A DNA stretch of 49,358 nt, taken from contig ONLH01000033.1 of assembly GCA_900318645.1 (NCBI GenBank), forward strand, positions 1 through 49,358. Reading direction: 5' to 3'. Shown in pieces: positions 16,683-24,946 of the stretch (its first letter is position 1; every line of letters begins with the position of its first letter). Source of the DNA: an uncultured Prevotellaceae bacterium. Lineage in GTDB: Bacteria > Bacteroidota > Bacteroidia > Bacteroidales > Muribaculaceae. The notes under the pieces are model-generated. The model made no database searches, was not told the origin of the DNA, and saw only the letters and a program-made list of their open reading frames with translations. A program made the translations under genes and the position numbers.

Positions 16683-16715
16683 AGGGCACCACAGCCCGAA
16701 AAACTGCGGCACCCT
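16683..16715. terminator. Bidirectional terminator between converging genes
   Basis: AGGGCACCACAG at 16683 pairs with CTGCGGCACCCT at 16704 (12 bp with GU pairs on the minus-strand transcript). On the minus strand CTTTTCT follows. It sits between the ends of the DUF2851 gene and the minus-strand dockerin protein. Confidence 0.65.
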
Positions 16716-16739
16716 CAGCACTATAACAATTACGGAAAA

Positions 16740-17756
16740 TCAGTTTTTACCCAACAGCATATTGATGAGGGCAGTGACATCAGCAATTGTCACCTTGCCA
16801 TCGCCATTCACGTCACAGTAGGCGGGAATGTCGCCTCCGTCAAGCAACTGCCCGATGATGCCAGTCACGTCGCTGATGGCAATCTTGCCATCACCGTTCA
16901 CGTCACCAGGACCTGCACCCAAGAACGGCACGATGCGTCCGAAATGGCGCCACTCTTTGTGGTTGCGGTAAACCTGTAGTGATTCGGCCGGCACAAACAG
17001 CGTCTGGCCCGACCCAAAATGATTTCCGTAGTATTTTTCTGCTACATTAGGTGGAGTGACAGCCCTGCAGATAACGCATTTCACCTCGTCAGAACCACCC
17101 ACAAAATTATACTCCCAGATGTCAGTCAATGTCGAGGGCAAGTCAAGACTTGTCATATTACATCCCCAGAAGGCTTCATTATAAATACCTGTCACCTTAT
17201 AAGTTTTCCCTTCATATTCAACGCTTTCAGGAATCACTACATCTCCAGAGTAACAAAGAGAATGGGGATGGGGCCAAGGGTTATAGTCATGGCTTTCCAA
17301 ACCCTCGGTCGTCACCCAAACCTCATCACTGCCACGATACCTGTAATAGATACCATCCACTATAAAATCATAGAGATATACTAATTCTGGAACCGCCATT
17401 GCCACAAATGTCATGGTAACGACTTCACTTGGTGCTTTTCCCGGAGCTTCAGCATAGGCCTTAACGGTATACTGGCCTGGATAAAACGTTATAGGTAGTC
17501 CGTCGTAAGTGTACCATTCCATATATTCGTCATAACTCCAGTATTCAGCTATCCCATAGTAAATAACAGCGTCGTACTCTTCATTAGCATTCTCGATGGT
17601 AATTGAAGTGTAAACATTCAGTTCATCGGGATACAAGTCTATGTCTGGTGAATAACATGTAATCACAGGCGGAGCTGTCTGCTCCAACTCGTCCTGAGCA
17701 AACATGGTCATAGTAGTTGCAACCAGCAAAAACATTATAAGCAGTTTCTTTTTCAT
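16740..17756 (-). CDS. Secreted protein with CHB_HEX-like domain, short LRR segment and dockerin-like tail
   Basis: This 338-residue protein is read from the ATG at 17756, which begins a signal peptide (MKKKLLIMFLLVATTMTMF, then AQ). Residues about 25-120 resemble a chitobiase/hexosaminidase C-terminal type beta-sandwich (PPVITCYSPD... YTVKAYAEAPGKAPSE). Then come a repeated FIVDGIYYRY module, a short LRR_5 stretch (NEAFWGCNMTSLDLPST) and two dockerin type I-like loops (GDVNGDGKIAISDVT, CDVNGDGKVTIADVT). It is a shorter paralogue of the next upstream gene, 59 bases away on the same strand, so the two are likely one operon. Function is unknown; an extracellular location is well supported. Confidence 0.82.
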   Translation of the reverse strand: MKKKLLIMFLLVATTMTMFAQDELEQTAPPVITCYSPDIDLYPDELNVYTSITIENANEEYDAVIYYGIAEYWSYDEYMEWYTYDGLPITFYPGQYTVKAYAEAPGKAPSEVVTMTFVAMAVPELVYLYDFIVDGIYYRYRGSDEVWVTTEGLESHDYNPWPHPHSLCYSGDVVIPESVEYEGKTYKVTGIYNEAFWGCNMTSLDLPSTLTDIWEYNFVGGSDEVKCVICRAVTPPNVAEKYYGNHFGSGQTLFVPAESLQVYRNHKEWRHFGRIVPFLGAGPGDVNGDGKIAISDVTGIIGQLLDGGDIPAYCDVNGDGKVTIADVTALINMLLGKN

Positions 17757-17815
17757 TGTCGTAAAGTATAATAAGGTCAAACGGTTAAATACATCGTTGA
17801 GTCTGCTACAGAGAA

Positions 17816-19540
17816 TCAATTTCCGTTGAGCAGCATCTCAATCAGGGTTGACACGTCGGCGATTGACACCTTGCCGTCACCATTTACGTCGCAGAAGGCA
17901 GGCATCTCACCGCTTGCCAACAACTGGTTGATCAGGTTGGTCACGTCGCTGATGGCAATCTTGCCGTCACCGTTCACGTCACCTGGGCCAGCACCAAGGA
18001 ACGGCACGATGCGATAAAACTGTCCCCACTCCTCATGGGCACGATAAGCCTCAAGCGACTCATTGGGAACGAACAGTGTCGCCGAATGATAGGTTTCAAA
18101 TGCGTTGGAAATAAGATCAAGCATCGGCGGCGTCGGGGCCAGACAAACAACTTTGGCTACGGATGGGCAGCCAAGGAATACACCTTCATTGACGATAGTG
18201 ACCGATTGACCGATGGTCACGCTCGTCAAATCTTCGCAACACAGGAACATCGAAGCCGACATTGATGTGAGGGCATTGGGTATCACCACCTCGGACAAGC
18301 CCTTACAATCCGCAAATGCAGCGATGCCACATTCGATGAGTCCCTCAGGCAGAACTAGGCTTGAAATCGTGGTTCCGTAGAATGCGCCCTTGCCAATCGT
18401 GGTAATCGTGTTAGGCAACACCACGCTCGACAATTCACTTTCCACAAATGCAAACGGATTGACGCTCTTTACAGTATAGGTCGTGCCGCCATACTCAACA
18501 GTGGATGGAATGATCACGTCACCATAATAGTACGTAATGGGACGACCATTATACTGATCTGGGAATAAAAGATCAATGCCATGGGTGGTTTCAATCATTT
18601 CGGATGACACAGCGACAGTTGAATCAGTCAATTTCATATAATAAATACCATCAACCATGAAATCATAATTCTTCACATATCTTCTGTATAGGTCGTACCT
18701 ATTGGCGAAGTTAGCTTCCACTGTCGGGCTTGGCAGTTTCCCCGGTTCCACAGCATAAGCTTGGAAAATGAATTGATACTCTTGAGTACGCCAATCGAAG
18801 GAAAGCATACAATGTCCTCCTTCAACGCAACTCCATTCGGCGCTCTCGATATCAGGAACCCAGGGATCAGCGGCATATCTGTAATAAAGGACTGCCTCAG
18901 ATGATGGACTCTCGATCGTTACATCAAAGCGGTACAACTCATACTCATCGGTAGTGAACTTGAAGTTCGGATAGTCAGACGGCTCAGAAGGTGTTACCGT
19001 ATAGGTCACAGTCTTTGATGCAGCCTCATTTTGACACGTCCGTCCGCCAAAGACTTGAACGTCAATAACACTCTCGCCCTCGCCAACTGTGATATAGTTG
19101 TTAATGACCTCTGTCTCCATGCCGTTAACGGTAACATAGAGGAATACGGGCTCGTTGCCACCGATGTAGGCGACGAAAATTCTGCCATCTTCTTCGACAT
19201 CGCCGATAACAATATCACCCATCAGAGTTGTGGCACTAGGAATGATGCACTCCGCGGTTGATAAACCATCAATTTGACCCTCAACGTGAGCTATTGCGAC
19301 TACGTCCATAATCAATCCATAGCAGTCGGGGGAACTAACACTGTAGGGATTCTCGACCTCCGTGTCGCCAATATAAAGATGAACTTCACCCTCACCATAT
19401 GCAAAAATGTTAGCGACACCGAACCACTCATCTACATCACAAACGATGACAGGAGGCTCGGTCTGTACAGGCACATCTTGGGCGCAAACGGTCACTGTGG
19501 CTGCGACCAGCAACATAAGAGATAAGAGTAGCTTTTTCAT
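17816..19540 (-). CDS. Secreted protein with beta-sandwich domains, LRR_5 segment and dockerin-like tail
   Basis: This 574-residue protein has its start chosen at the ATG at 19540 (MKKLLLSLMLLVAATVTVC, then AQ), matching the paralogue; an ATG two codons upstream is possible. It has two or more Ig/CHB_HEX-like segments (for example EPPVIVCDVDEWFGVANIF and the region with EPGKLPSPTVEANF), a FMVDGIYYMKL module and five or six LRR_5 units (LSSVVLPNTITTIGKGAF). Two dockerin type I-like loops end it (GDVNGDGKIAISDVT, CDVNGDGKVSIADVS). It is the upstream member of a two-gene minus-strand unit. No catalytic motif is visible. It is likely a surface or secreted binding protein. Confidence 0.82.
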   Translation of the reverse strand: MKKLLLSLMLLVAATVTVCAQDVPVQTEPPVIVCDVDEWFGVANIFAYGEGEVHLYIGDTEVENPYSVSSPDCYGLIMDVVAIAHVEGQIDGLSTAECIIPSATTLMGDIVIGDVEEDGRIFVAYIGGNEPVFLYVTVNGMETEVINNYITVGEGESVIDVQVFGGRTCQNEAASKTVTYTVTPSEPSDYPNFKFTTDEYELYRFDVTIESPSSEAVLYYRYAADPWVPDIESAEWSCVEGGHCMLSFDWRTQEYQFIFQAYAVEPGKLPSPTVEANFANRYDLYRRYVKNYDFMVDGIYYMKLTDSTVAVSSEMIETTHGIDLLFPDQYNGRPITYYYGDVIIPSTVEYGGTTYTVKSVNPFAFVESELSSVVLPNTITTIGKGAFYGTTISSLVLPEGLIECGIAAFADCKGLSEVVIPNALTSMSASMFLCCEDLTSVTIGQSVTIVNEGVFLGCPSVAKVVCLAPTPPMLDLISNAFETYHSATLFVPNESLEAYRAHEEWGQFYRIVPFLGAGPGDVNGDGKIAISDVTNLINQLLASGEMPAFCDVNGDGKVSIADVSTLIEMLLNGN

Positions 19541-19699
19541 TGTCATCAAGTTTTTTAATGGTTAAACTATTTATGACCACGAATTTACTATCCACAAAAC
19601 TCTCAAACAAGCGATTTTGCAGGAAAAACCGCCAAATTCCATTTTTTGACAAAAAAGTGTCTAATTATTTTACACTTTGGCCACTAACTAACGAAAAAA

Positions 19700-19732
19700 C
19701 TTGCGGGCCAGTAATGATTATCAGCCCGCAAG
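19700..19732 (-). terminator. Intrinsic terminator of the PBP1A gene
   Basis: CTTGCGGGC and GCCCGCAAG form a perfect 9-bp stem with a 15-base loop. On the minus strand six T follow. It lies 33 bases after the PBP1A stop. Confidence 0.8.
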
Positions 19733-19764
19733 CAGCGTTATTCGTTGTCAAATATTTTTCTTGC

Positions 19765-22191
19765 CTAGATAGAATCAGGACTGGCCGACGGTTCCTCAAG
19801 TTTCTCGTCGGGATTGAAGTCGTCGGTCAAGGGGATGGCGAGGCTATCCTCGTCGAACAGCAGCGTCGAGTCAAGCTCCTCGACCGGGGCAATCGATGAG
19901 CAGCCCGAATACAAGGCGGCATCGATGGGCTCCTTGCAGGGTTGGAAGCGCTGATGATACTTCTGGAACTGCGGATCGCTCAGCACAAGTTGCAGGAAGC
20001 GGCCGCAGATGGGCAATGCCGTCTTGCTACCTTGCCCCAGGGCACCCCAGCGGAAGTGGATCTGGCGGTACTCGCCACCGACCCATGAGCCGCACACCAG
20101 TCCTGGCGAGACAGCGACAAACCAGGCATCGGCGTGGCGGTTGCTCGTGCCCGTCTTGCCACCCAAGTCCACGTCATAGAGGGGGCGTGTGATATAGCCA
20201 TTGAGGGCCATGGCGGTGCCACCGGCATCGGTGCGGCAAGCCATGAGCATCTGCTGCATGAGCCAAGCTGAGCGGTAGGACATCGCCTGCTTCTGGTGGT
20301 CAGGGGCATGGTAAATCTCCTTGCCGTCACGATCAACGATGCGAGTGACGATGACCGGATTATGCATCATGCCGTCGTTGACTACTGTGCAGTAGGCATT
20401 GACCAGCTCCACCAAGTCCACGTCGCTGGCACCTAACGACAGGGCCGGCTTGGGCTCCATCGGCGACTTGATGCCCATGTCGCGGGCCAGCTGGGCGATT
20501 TCGCTGAAACCGGCCTCACTGGCAACACGCACGGTGACGCTGTTGATACTTTGGGCAAAGGCTCCTCGCAGTGTCATGTCGGCACCGCTGAAGGTACCGT
20601 TAGCGTTGGTGGGGCGCCAGTGCTCCATTTCCTGTTTATCTTCATTATAGACCAGCGTGTCGATATACTCGTCGGGACGGCGGTCACAGGGCATCAATCC
20701 CCGCTCCATAGCCATGGCATAGACAAAGAGTTTGAACGTCGAACCAGGCTGATGCTTAGCCCGCACCTTGTCATACTTCCACGTGTCAAAGTCCACATCG
20801 CCGACCCATGCCTTGACATGGCCGTTGCTCGGTTCCATGGCTACGAATCCGCAGTGCATGAAGTGCAACATGTAGCGCACCGAGTCCATCGAACTCATCT
20901 CCATGTAGAGCGAGTCGTTCTCGTAGTCAAACAGGTGCACCATGTGGGGCTGGTTCATATAATAATTGACGGAGTCCAGATCATTGGGGTAACGCGCCAG
21001 CAGCTCATGGTAGATGGGCGTGTTGCGTGCCTTGTCCTCGACAAAGCCTGCAATGGGTTGGTTGTTGTCGTCCAGCCAGCAGTCCTGTGTTCCCCAGTGG
21101 CTCTTGAAGTTCTGCTGAACCACCTTCATCTTCTCGCTCACTGCCTGCTCGGCATACTCCTGCATCTTGGAGTCAAGCGTGGTGTAGATCTTTAAGCCGT
21201 CGCGCTCCAAGTCAAGTTTCAGGCCCTGTGCGTTGGCGATATCCTCGATTTCACGAGCTACCGCCTCCCTGAAGTAGGGAGCCACGCCGTCATAGTTGGC
21301 CTCGAGCGTATATTTCAAGTCGATGGGCAACGAGGAAATCGAGTCATATTGCGCCTGGGTCAAGTCACCATGCTCAACCATATTCTTGAGCACCTGGTTA
21401 CGGCGGCGCAAGCTGTTCTTGGGATTGATACGCGGATTATAGGTACTGGTTGCCTTGAGCAGGCCAACGAGCACGGCACTCTCCTCAATCTTCAGTTCAC
21501 GTGGAGTGGTTTTGAAATAGGTGTTGGCTGCCGTCTTGATGCCGAAGGCATTGCTTCCGAAGTCGACCGTGTTGGCATACATCTCAAGGATTTCTTGCTT
21601 GCTATAGAACATCTCCAGCTTGGTGGCGATGATCCATTCCTTGCTCTTCATGATGAGCATCTTCACTCCTGGAATGTAGCCCAGCAGGCCTGTCGAATAG
21701 TCGCTGCGGGTGCGGAACATGTTCTTCACCAGCTGCTGCGTGATGGTGCTCGCGCCACGGGGACGGCCATGGAGCACCATGTCCTTGGCCGCGGCTCCCA
21801 AGCCACTGAAGTCAATGCCGTGGTGACGATAGAAACGTTCGTCCTCGGTATCGATAAGCACCTTGAAGAACTGCGGATTGATCGAGTCATAGGAGACCGG
21901 GGTGCGGTTCTCATCATAGTACTTGCCGATAGTCTTTCCGTCGGCACTATACAGATAGCTCGCCTCGGGATTGCGCGGGTGCATGATGCTGTAGGTGCTC
22001 GGTGACTTGCCGAAGAGCCACAGCAGATTGACATCAACAGCAAGGAGATAGAGCAGGAACAGGACGATAAACGTCCCGAGCGCTGCAAGCGTCTTGGCCC
22101 ACCAGGGACGGCCACGGTACAATCCCTTGTACCACGACTTGAACCGTCGCCAGTTGCGGGTGATGATATTGCCTGATTTCTTTTCGGTCAT
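19765..22191 (-). CDS. mrcA: Bifunctional penicillin-binding protein 1A (transglycosylase/transpeptidase)
   Basis: This 808-residue class A PBP polymerises and cross-links peptidoglycan on the outer face of the inner membrane. It has a cytoplasmic N-terminus and one membrane segment (about 33-53). The GT51 transglycosylase domain has catalytic Glu116 in EDERFYRHHGID, RGASTITQQLVKNMF (145-159) and the EMYANTVDFG block. The transpeptidase domain has Ser484-x-x-Lys487 (QPGSTFKL), Ser548-Ile-Asn550 and Lys679-Thr-Gly. All three active-site motifs are intact. It is transcribed leftward and follows a family 2 glycosyltransferase across a heptad-repeat spacer. The length is normal for Bacteroidota PBP1A. 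Confidence 0.95.
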   Translation of the reverse strand: MTEKKSGNIITRNWRRFKSWYKGLYRGRPWWAKTLAALGTFIVLFLLYLLAVDVNLLWLFGKSPSTYSIMHPRNPEASYLYSADGKTIGKYYDENRTPVSYDSINPQFFKVLIDTEDERFYRHHGIDFSGLGAAAKDMVLHGRPRGASTITQQLVKNMFRTRSDYSTGLLGYIPGVKMLIMKSKEWIIATKLEMFYSKQEILEMYANTVDFGSNAFGIKTAANTYFKTTPRELKIEESAVLVGLLKATSTYNPRINPKNSLRRRNQVLKNMVEHGDLTQAQYDSISSLPIDLKYTLEANYDGVAPYFREAVAREIEDIANAQGLKLDLERDGLKIYTTLDSKMQEYAEQAVSEKMKVVQQNFKSHWGTQDCWLDDNNQPIAGFVEDKARNTPIYHELLARYPNDLDSVNYYMNQPHMVHLFDYENDSLYMEMSSMDSVRYMLHFMHCGFVAMEPSNGHVKAWVGDVDFDTWKYDKVRAKHQPGSTFKLFVYAMAMERGLMPCDRRPDEYIDTLVYNEDKQEMEHWRPTNANGTFSGADMTLRGAFAQSINSVTVRVASEAGFSEIAQLARDMGIKSPMEPKPALSLGASDVDLVELVNAYCTVVNDGMMHNPVIVTRIVDRDGKEIYHAPDHQKQAMSYRSAWLMQQMLMACRTDAGGTAMALNGYITRPLYDVDLGGKTGTSNRHADAWFVAVSPGLVCGSWVGGEYRQIHFRWGALGQGSKTALPICGRFLQLVLSDPQFQKYHQRFQPCKEPIDAALYSGCSSIAPVEELDSTLLFDEDSLAIPLTDDFNPDEKLEEPSASPDSI

Positions 22192-22243
22192 ATTTAGTTT
22201 CTGGTTTATAGTTTCTTTAATTTAATGTATAGAGCCATCTTTC

Positions 22244-22285
22244 TTCCTAACTCCTCACTTCTAACTTCTAACTCCTCACTTCTAA
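22244..22285 (-). repeat. Intergenic heptanucleotide array, TTAGAAG/TGAGGAG family (6 units)
   Basis: On the minus strand TTAGAAG, TGAGGAG, TTAGAAG, TTAGAAG, TGAGGAG, TTAGGAA follow the stop of the glycosyltransferase by 2 bases. The orientation relative to transcription is the same as in the plus-strand arrays. Confidence 0.85.
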
Positions 22286-22287
22286 CT

Positions 22288-23043
22288 CTATTGCCTGTTT
22301 GCACTGCCTCCCAGGCGGCGTTTCAGGAAACGAGGGATGAAGCTCAGATGGGCCAATGTAGCGCGTACTGCGCCATAATGGCGGCACATGATTTGGTAAC
22401 GCTCCCACAACGAGGCACGATGATGCCGCGTCGTCATGCCATCGGCCAGATAGCTGATAATGGGCACACGGCCGGCATAGGCATTGGCGGGCGACTTCTT
22501 CAACACCCTGATGCACCAGTCATAGTCGGCACTCAGACGATAATTCAGGTCATACTCGGGAGCCAAATCACGACGCACGACAAATGCCTGATGACACACC
22601 ACCATGCCACGCAGGAAACTATCGACTCCCAGACGCTTGGGGGCCGTCAAGTGTCGCTCACCGACCACCTCACGCGACTGGTCCACGAGTTGGGTTTGCC
22701 CATAGATGACTCCTGGGTTACCGGCAGCGAGCTGGGCCAGACGCGCCAACACAGTGTCACTGGCAAAGGCGTCGCCGGCATTAAGGAATATGATATAGCG
22801 GCCACGTGCAAGCTTGATACCCTTGTTCATGGCATCATACAATCCCCGGTCAGGCTCACTGAACACACGCATCGACGAAATCGAAGCGCCACGCACGAGA
22901 TTTAGCGTATCGTCGGTGGAAGCGCCATCAATGATAAGCATCTCGTAGTCCGTGCTGGTCTGTCGCTGCACACTCTCTAGAGTGGGAACGATAACACTGG
23001 CAGCATTCCAGGTAACGGTAATAATGGAAAAAAGAGGTTCCAT
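22288..23043 (-). CDS. Family 2 glycosyltransferase
   Basis: This 251-residue GT-A fold enzyme begins FSIITVTWNAASVIVPTLES, the nucleotide-binding strand of GT2 enzymes. IIDGASTDDTL follows, then the DAMNKGIKLARGRYIIFLNAGDAF block, whose last Asp-containing segment stands in for the DxD metal site. A His/Asp-rich segment (LSADYDWCIRVL) fits the acceptor-side catalytic region. Such enzymes transfer a sugar from a nucleotide donor to a surface glycan; neither donor nor acceptor can be read here. A TAATTTTG promoter lies 26 bases upstream of the ATG. The length is typical of short GT2 enzymes in Bacteroidales. Confidence 0.9.
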   Translation of the reverse strand: MEPLFSIITVTWNAASVIVPTLESVQRQTSTDYEMLIIDGASTDDTLNLVRGASISSMRVFSEPDRGLYDAMNKGIKLARGRYIIFLNAGDAFASDTVLARLAQLAAGNPGVIYGQTQLVDQSREVVGERHLTAPKRLGVDSFLRGMVVCHQAFVVRRDLAPEYDLNYRLSADYDWCIRVLKKSPANAYAGRVPIISYLADGMTTRHHRASLWERYQIMCRHYGAVRATLAHLSFIPRFLKRRLGGSANRQ

Positions 23044-23068
23044 GCCTATATAATGGTTATTGTGGACG

Positions 23069-23076
23069 CAAAATTA
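23069..23076 (-). promoter_or_regulatory. Bacteroidota -7 promoter element
   Basis: The minus strand reads TAATTTTG, 26 bases upstream of the glycosyltransferase ATG. The rest of 23077-23230 shows no gene. Confidence 0.6.
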
Positions 23077-23230
23077 ATGCAAGTCGCCGACAGAACAAAA
23101 TAAAACCCACAGTTTTTTATAATTTATACATTATATAGGGGGATTTATCAAAAACTAACAGTTTTATTGGACTCCATACAATCAGACAGCCATTTTTCTC
23201 GTTACAATAGTAAAACAATGACCATCCACG

Positions 23231-23722
23231 ATGAAAAAGAACAAGATTTTACACGCCATTGCCGCCCTGTCCCTGCTCGTGACAGCCACCGCATGTGAAC
23301 ACATCGACAACAAGACGTTGCCCAACTACACCGTGCGCATCGACCTGAGCGGATATGCCCTATGGAACACCTATGGGGTGAGCGGCATGGGCGACTACCG
23401 CATCTTCAACCGCGAAAAAAGAATCCCATCCAACTTCCCCTATAACGTAAACACCTACACTGGATATGGCGGCGTGCTGATCATGATGGGCATAGATGGC
23501 CCCATGGCCTACGACTTGGCATGTCCTGTTGAGATCAGTCCGGACGTCGTCCTGTCAATCAGCGCCGATAACTTTGACGCGGTGTGCCCACGCTGCAATT
23601 CACACTTCGATCCGTTGATGAATGCCGGCGGTCCTATCAGCGGTGTTGCCGTCAAGAACAAGGTGGGCATGCGTCAGTATCGCGTCACTGCCAACAACGG
23701 CGGATACTTTATCTCCAACTGA
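23231..23722 (+). CDS. Lipoprotein with a Rieske-like Cys/His cluster
   Basis: This 163-residue protein has a lipoprotein signal (LLVTATAC, lipidated Cys22). Its C-terminal half carries a pattern resembling Rieske boxes: Cys98-Pro-Val-Glu, then Cys119-Pro-Arg-Cys122-Asn-Ser-His125-Phe-Asp, followed by GGPISGVAVKN and a final YRVT strand. Rieske [2Fe-2S] proteins use C-x-H and C-x2-H. Here the first His is replaced by Glu and the second box has an extra Cys, so cluster or zinc binding is possible but unproven. Small lipoproteins with this layout are common in Bacteroidales. It appears to be transcribed alone, with no partner oxidoreductase beside it. Confidence 0.75.
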   Translation: MKKNKILHAIAALSLLVTATACEHIDNKTLPNYTVRIDLSGYALWNTYGVSGMGDYRIFNREKRIPSNFPYNVNTYTGYGGVLIMMGIDGPMAYDLACPVEISPDVVLSISADNFDAVCPRCNSHFDPLMNAGGPISGVAVKNKVGMRQYRVTANNGGYFISN

Positions 23723-23773
23723 AGTTTTCTGGCTCTAGGAGCTAAGGCTCACAAGGACCTTTACGGCCCTCTG

Positions 23774-23794
23774 CCCCTGTCATGATTACAGGGG
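23774..23794. terminator. Hairpin downstream of the lipoprotein gene
   Basis: CCCCTGT pairs with ACAGGGG around a 7-base loop, 51 bases after the stop. No T-run follows, so termination is uncertain. Between here and 24127 the sequence is AT-rich with no gene. Confidence 0.4.
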
Positions 23795-24127
23795 TCATGA
23801 AAACTGAAATTGTTCCACGGAAAATTGCTTGCAAAAAGCCCTTTTTGACACGCAAAAATCACTTTTTTGATAAAAACGGCCATTAGCGTTACATTTTGCA
23901 ATGTAGCGTGCCAATTTATTGAGCTTGATGGCTAGTTTTGGTGACAAAAATTCAAAAAATAAATCTTATAGGATGCCATTTAATGTTAAAAAGTGTAAAC
24001 TTTTTCATTTTTCATTTCCAAAATTTAAACATTCAAGCCCTCTGCGAGCCCCTATTATCAGTGGATTTGCGTGGAACAATTGATAAAATCCGGGAAATTT
24101 GCTAAATGTTTACAAGTGTTTAAGATG

Positions 24128-24159
24128 TTTGGTCGGGTCGGCAGGTTGCCCTACCTTTG
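24128..24159 (+). promoter_or_regulatory. Bacteroidota promoter (-33 TTTG, -7 TACCTTTG)
   Basis: TTTG at 24128 and TACCTTTG at 24152 are separated by 20 bases, the canonical spacing. The NlpC/P60 ATG is 99 bases downstream, leaving a long leader. Confidence 0.75.
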
Positions 24160-24258
24160 CACCAACAAACCAGGGCGCACGGCATTGAAATCGTTCTCGA
24201 TGCCCCTAACGAAAAGGCCGCCGATGTGCGGATTTTCCAGTCCTCTAAATATTATATT

Positions 24259-24792
24259 ATGAGTTTTATTAAAAGTAAAATAAGTTTATCGGTTTTATTC
24301 ATCCTTTTAGCAATCACCTTTACAGGTTTTTCTGCCCAGGCTCAGCTTCTTGATACTCGCAAGCAGGGCACTGTACTCGAACAACTCGAACAAATCAGCC
24401 GCAACAATATTGTAGACCAAGTCATTAAGTATGCCTACCGTTTCCGCGGTACGCCGTATCGTTATGGTGCATCTTCTCCTCGTGGCTTTGACTGCTCGGG
24501 ATTTACCAGCTACGTATTCAAGCGCTTCGGCATTGAGTTGGACCGTTCATCACGTGGTCAGATTACCGATGGCGTGCGTGTCAAGAAAAATGACCTGCAG
24601 CCTGGCGACCTCGTGTTCTTCCAGGGACGTTCTGGCCGTGGCGGTGTAGGCCATGTGGGCATCGTGACCAAGGTCAACGAGGATAACACCTTCCACTTCA
24701 TCCACTCGGCCTGCAGCAGCGGTGTCACCGAGAGCAAGAACACCGAGTCCTACTACAGCCGCCGCTACGTCGGCGCCTGCCGAGTCCTTTAA
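24259..24792 (+). CDS. NlpC/P60 family peptidoglycan endopeptidase
   Basis: This 177-residue exported cysteine hydrolase most likely cuts stem-peptide bonds in peptidoglycan. The ATG at 24259 starts a signal peptide (residues 1-28, ending AQA). The NlpC/P60 domain spans about 52-177. The nucleophile is Cys79 in FDCSGF, the general base His132 in GHVGIV and the third residue His149 in FIHSA. The RYGASSPRGFDCSGF and LQPGDLVFFQ blocks are standard for the family. The open frame extends upstream through the promoter, but only this ATG gives a signal peptide. The gene is transcribed alone, with a stem-loop after it. Confidence 0.93.
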   Translation: MSFIKSKISLSVLFILLAITFTGFSAQAQLLDTRKQGTVLEQLEQISRNNIVDQVIKYAYRFRGTPYRYGASSPRGFDCSGFTSYVFKRFGIELDRSSRGQITDGVRVKKNDLQPGDLVFFQGRSGRGGVGHVGIVTKVNEDNTFHFIHSACSSGVTESKNTESYYSRRYVGACRVL

Positions 24793-24827
24793 ACGACTAA
24801 CAAACCAAATTCAAATAAGCAAACCAC

Positions 24828-24861
24828 AGCGTGCGCTCCCCCGATTGAGGAAGCGCACGCT
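24828..24861 (+). terminator. Strong stem-loop after the NlpC/P60 gene
   Basis: AGCGTGCGCT and AGCGCACGCT form a perfect 10-bp stem with a 14-base loop, 36 bases after the stop codon. The following sequence is only weakly T-rich. Confidence 0.6.
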
Positions 24862-24890
24862 TGCTATAACAACAAATCTCTCAACAAATC

Positions 24891-24921
24891 TTGTAGTATT
24901 ACTGCTTTTTTCATAGTTTTG
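24891..24921 (+). promoter_or_regulatory. Bacteroidota promoter (TTG / TAGTTTTG)
   Basis: TTG at 24891 and TAGTTTTG at 24914 are 20 bases apart. The esterase ATG is 25 bases downstream. Confidence 0.7.
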
Positions 24922-24946
24922 CACCTGATTAAATGGTGATATAGAT

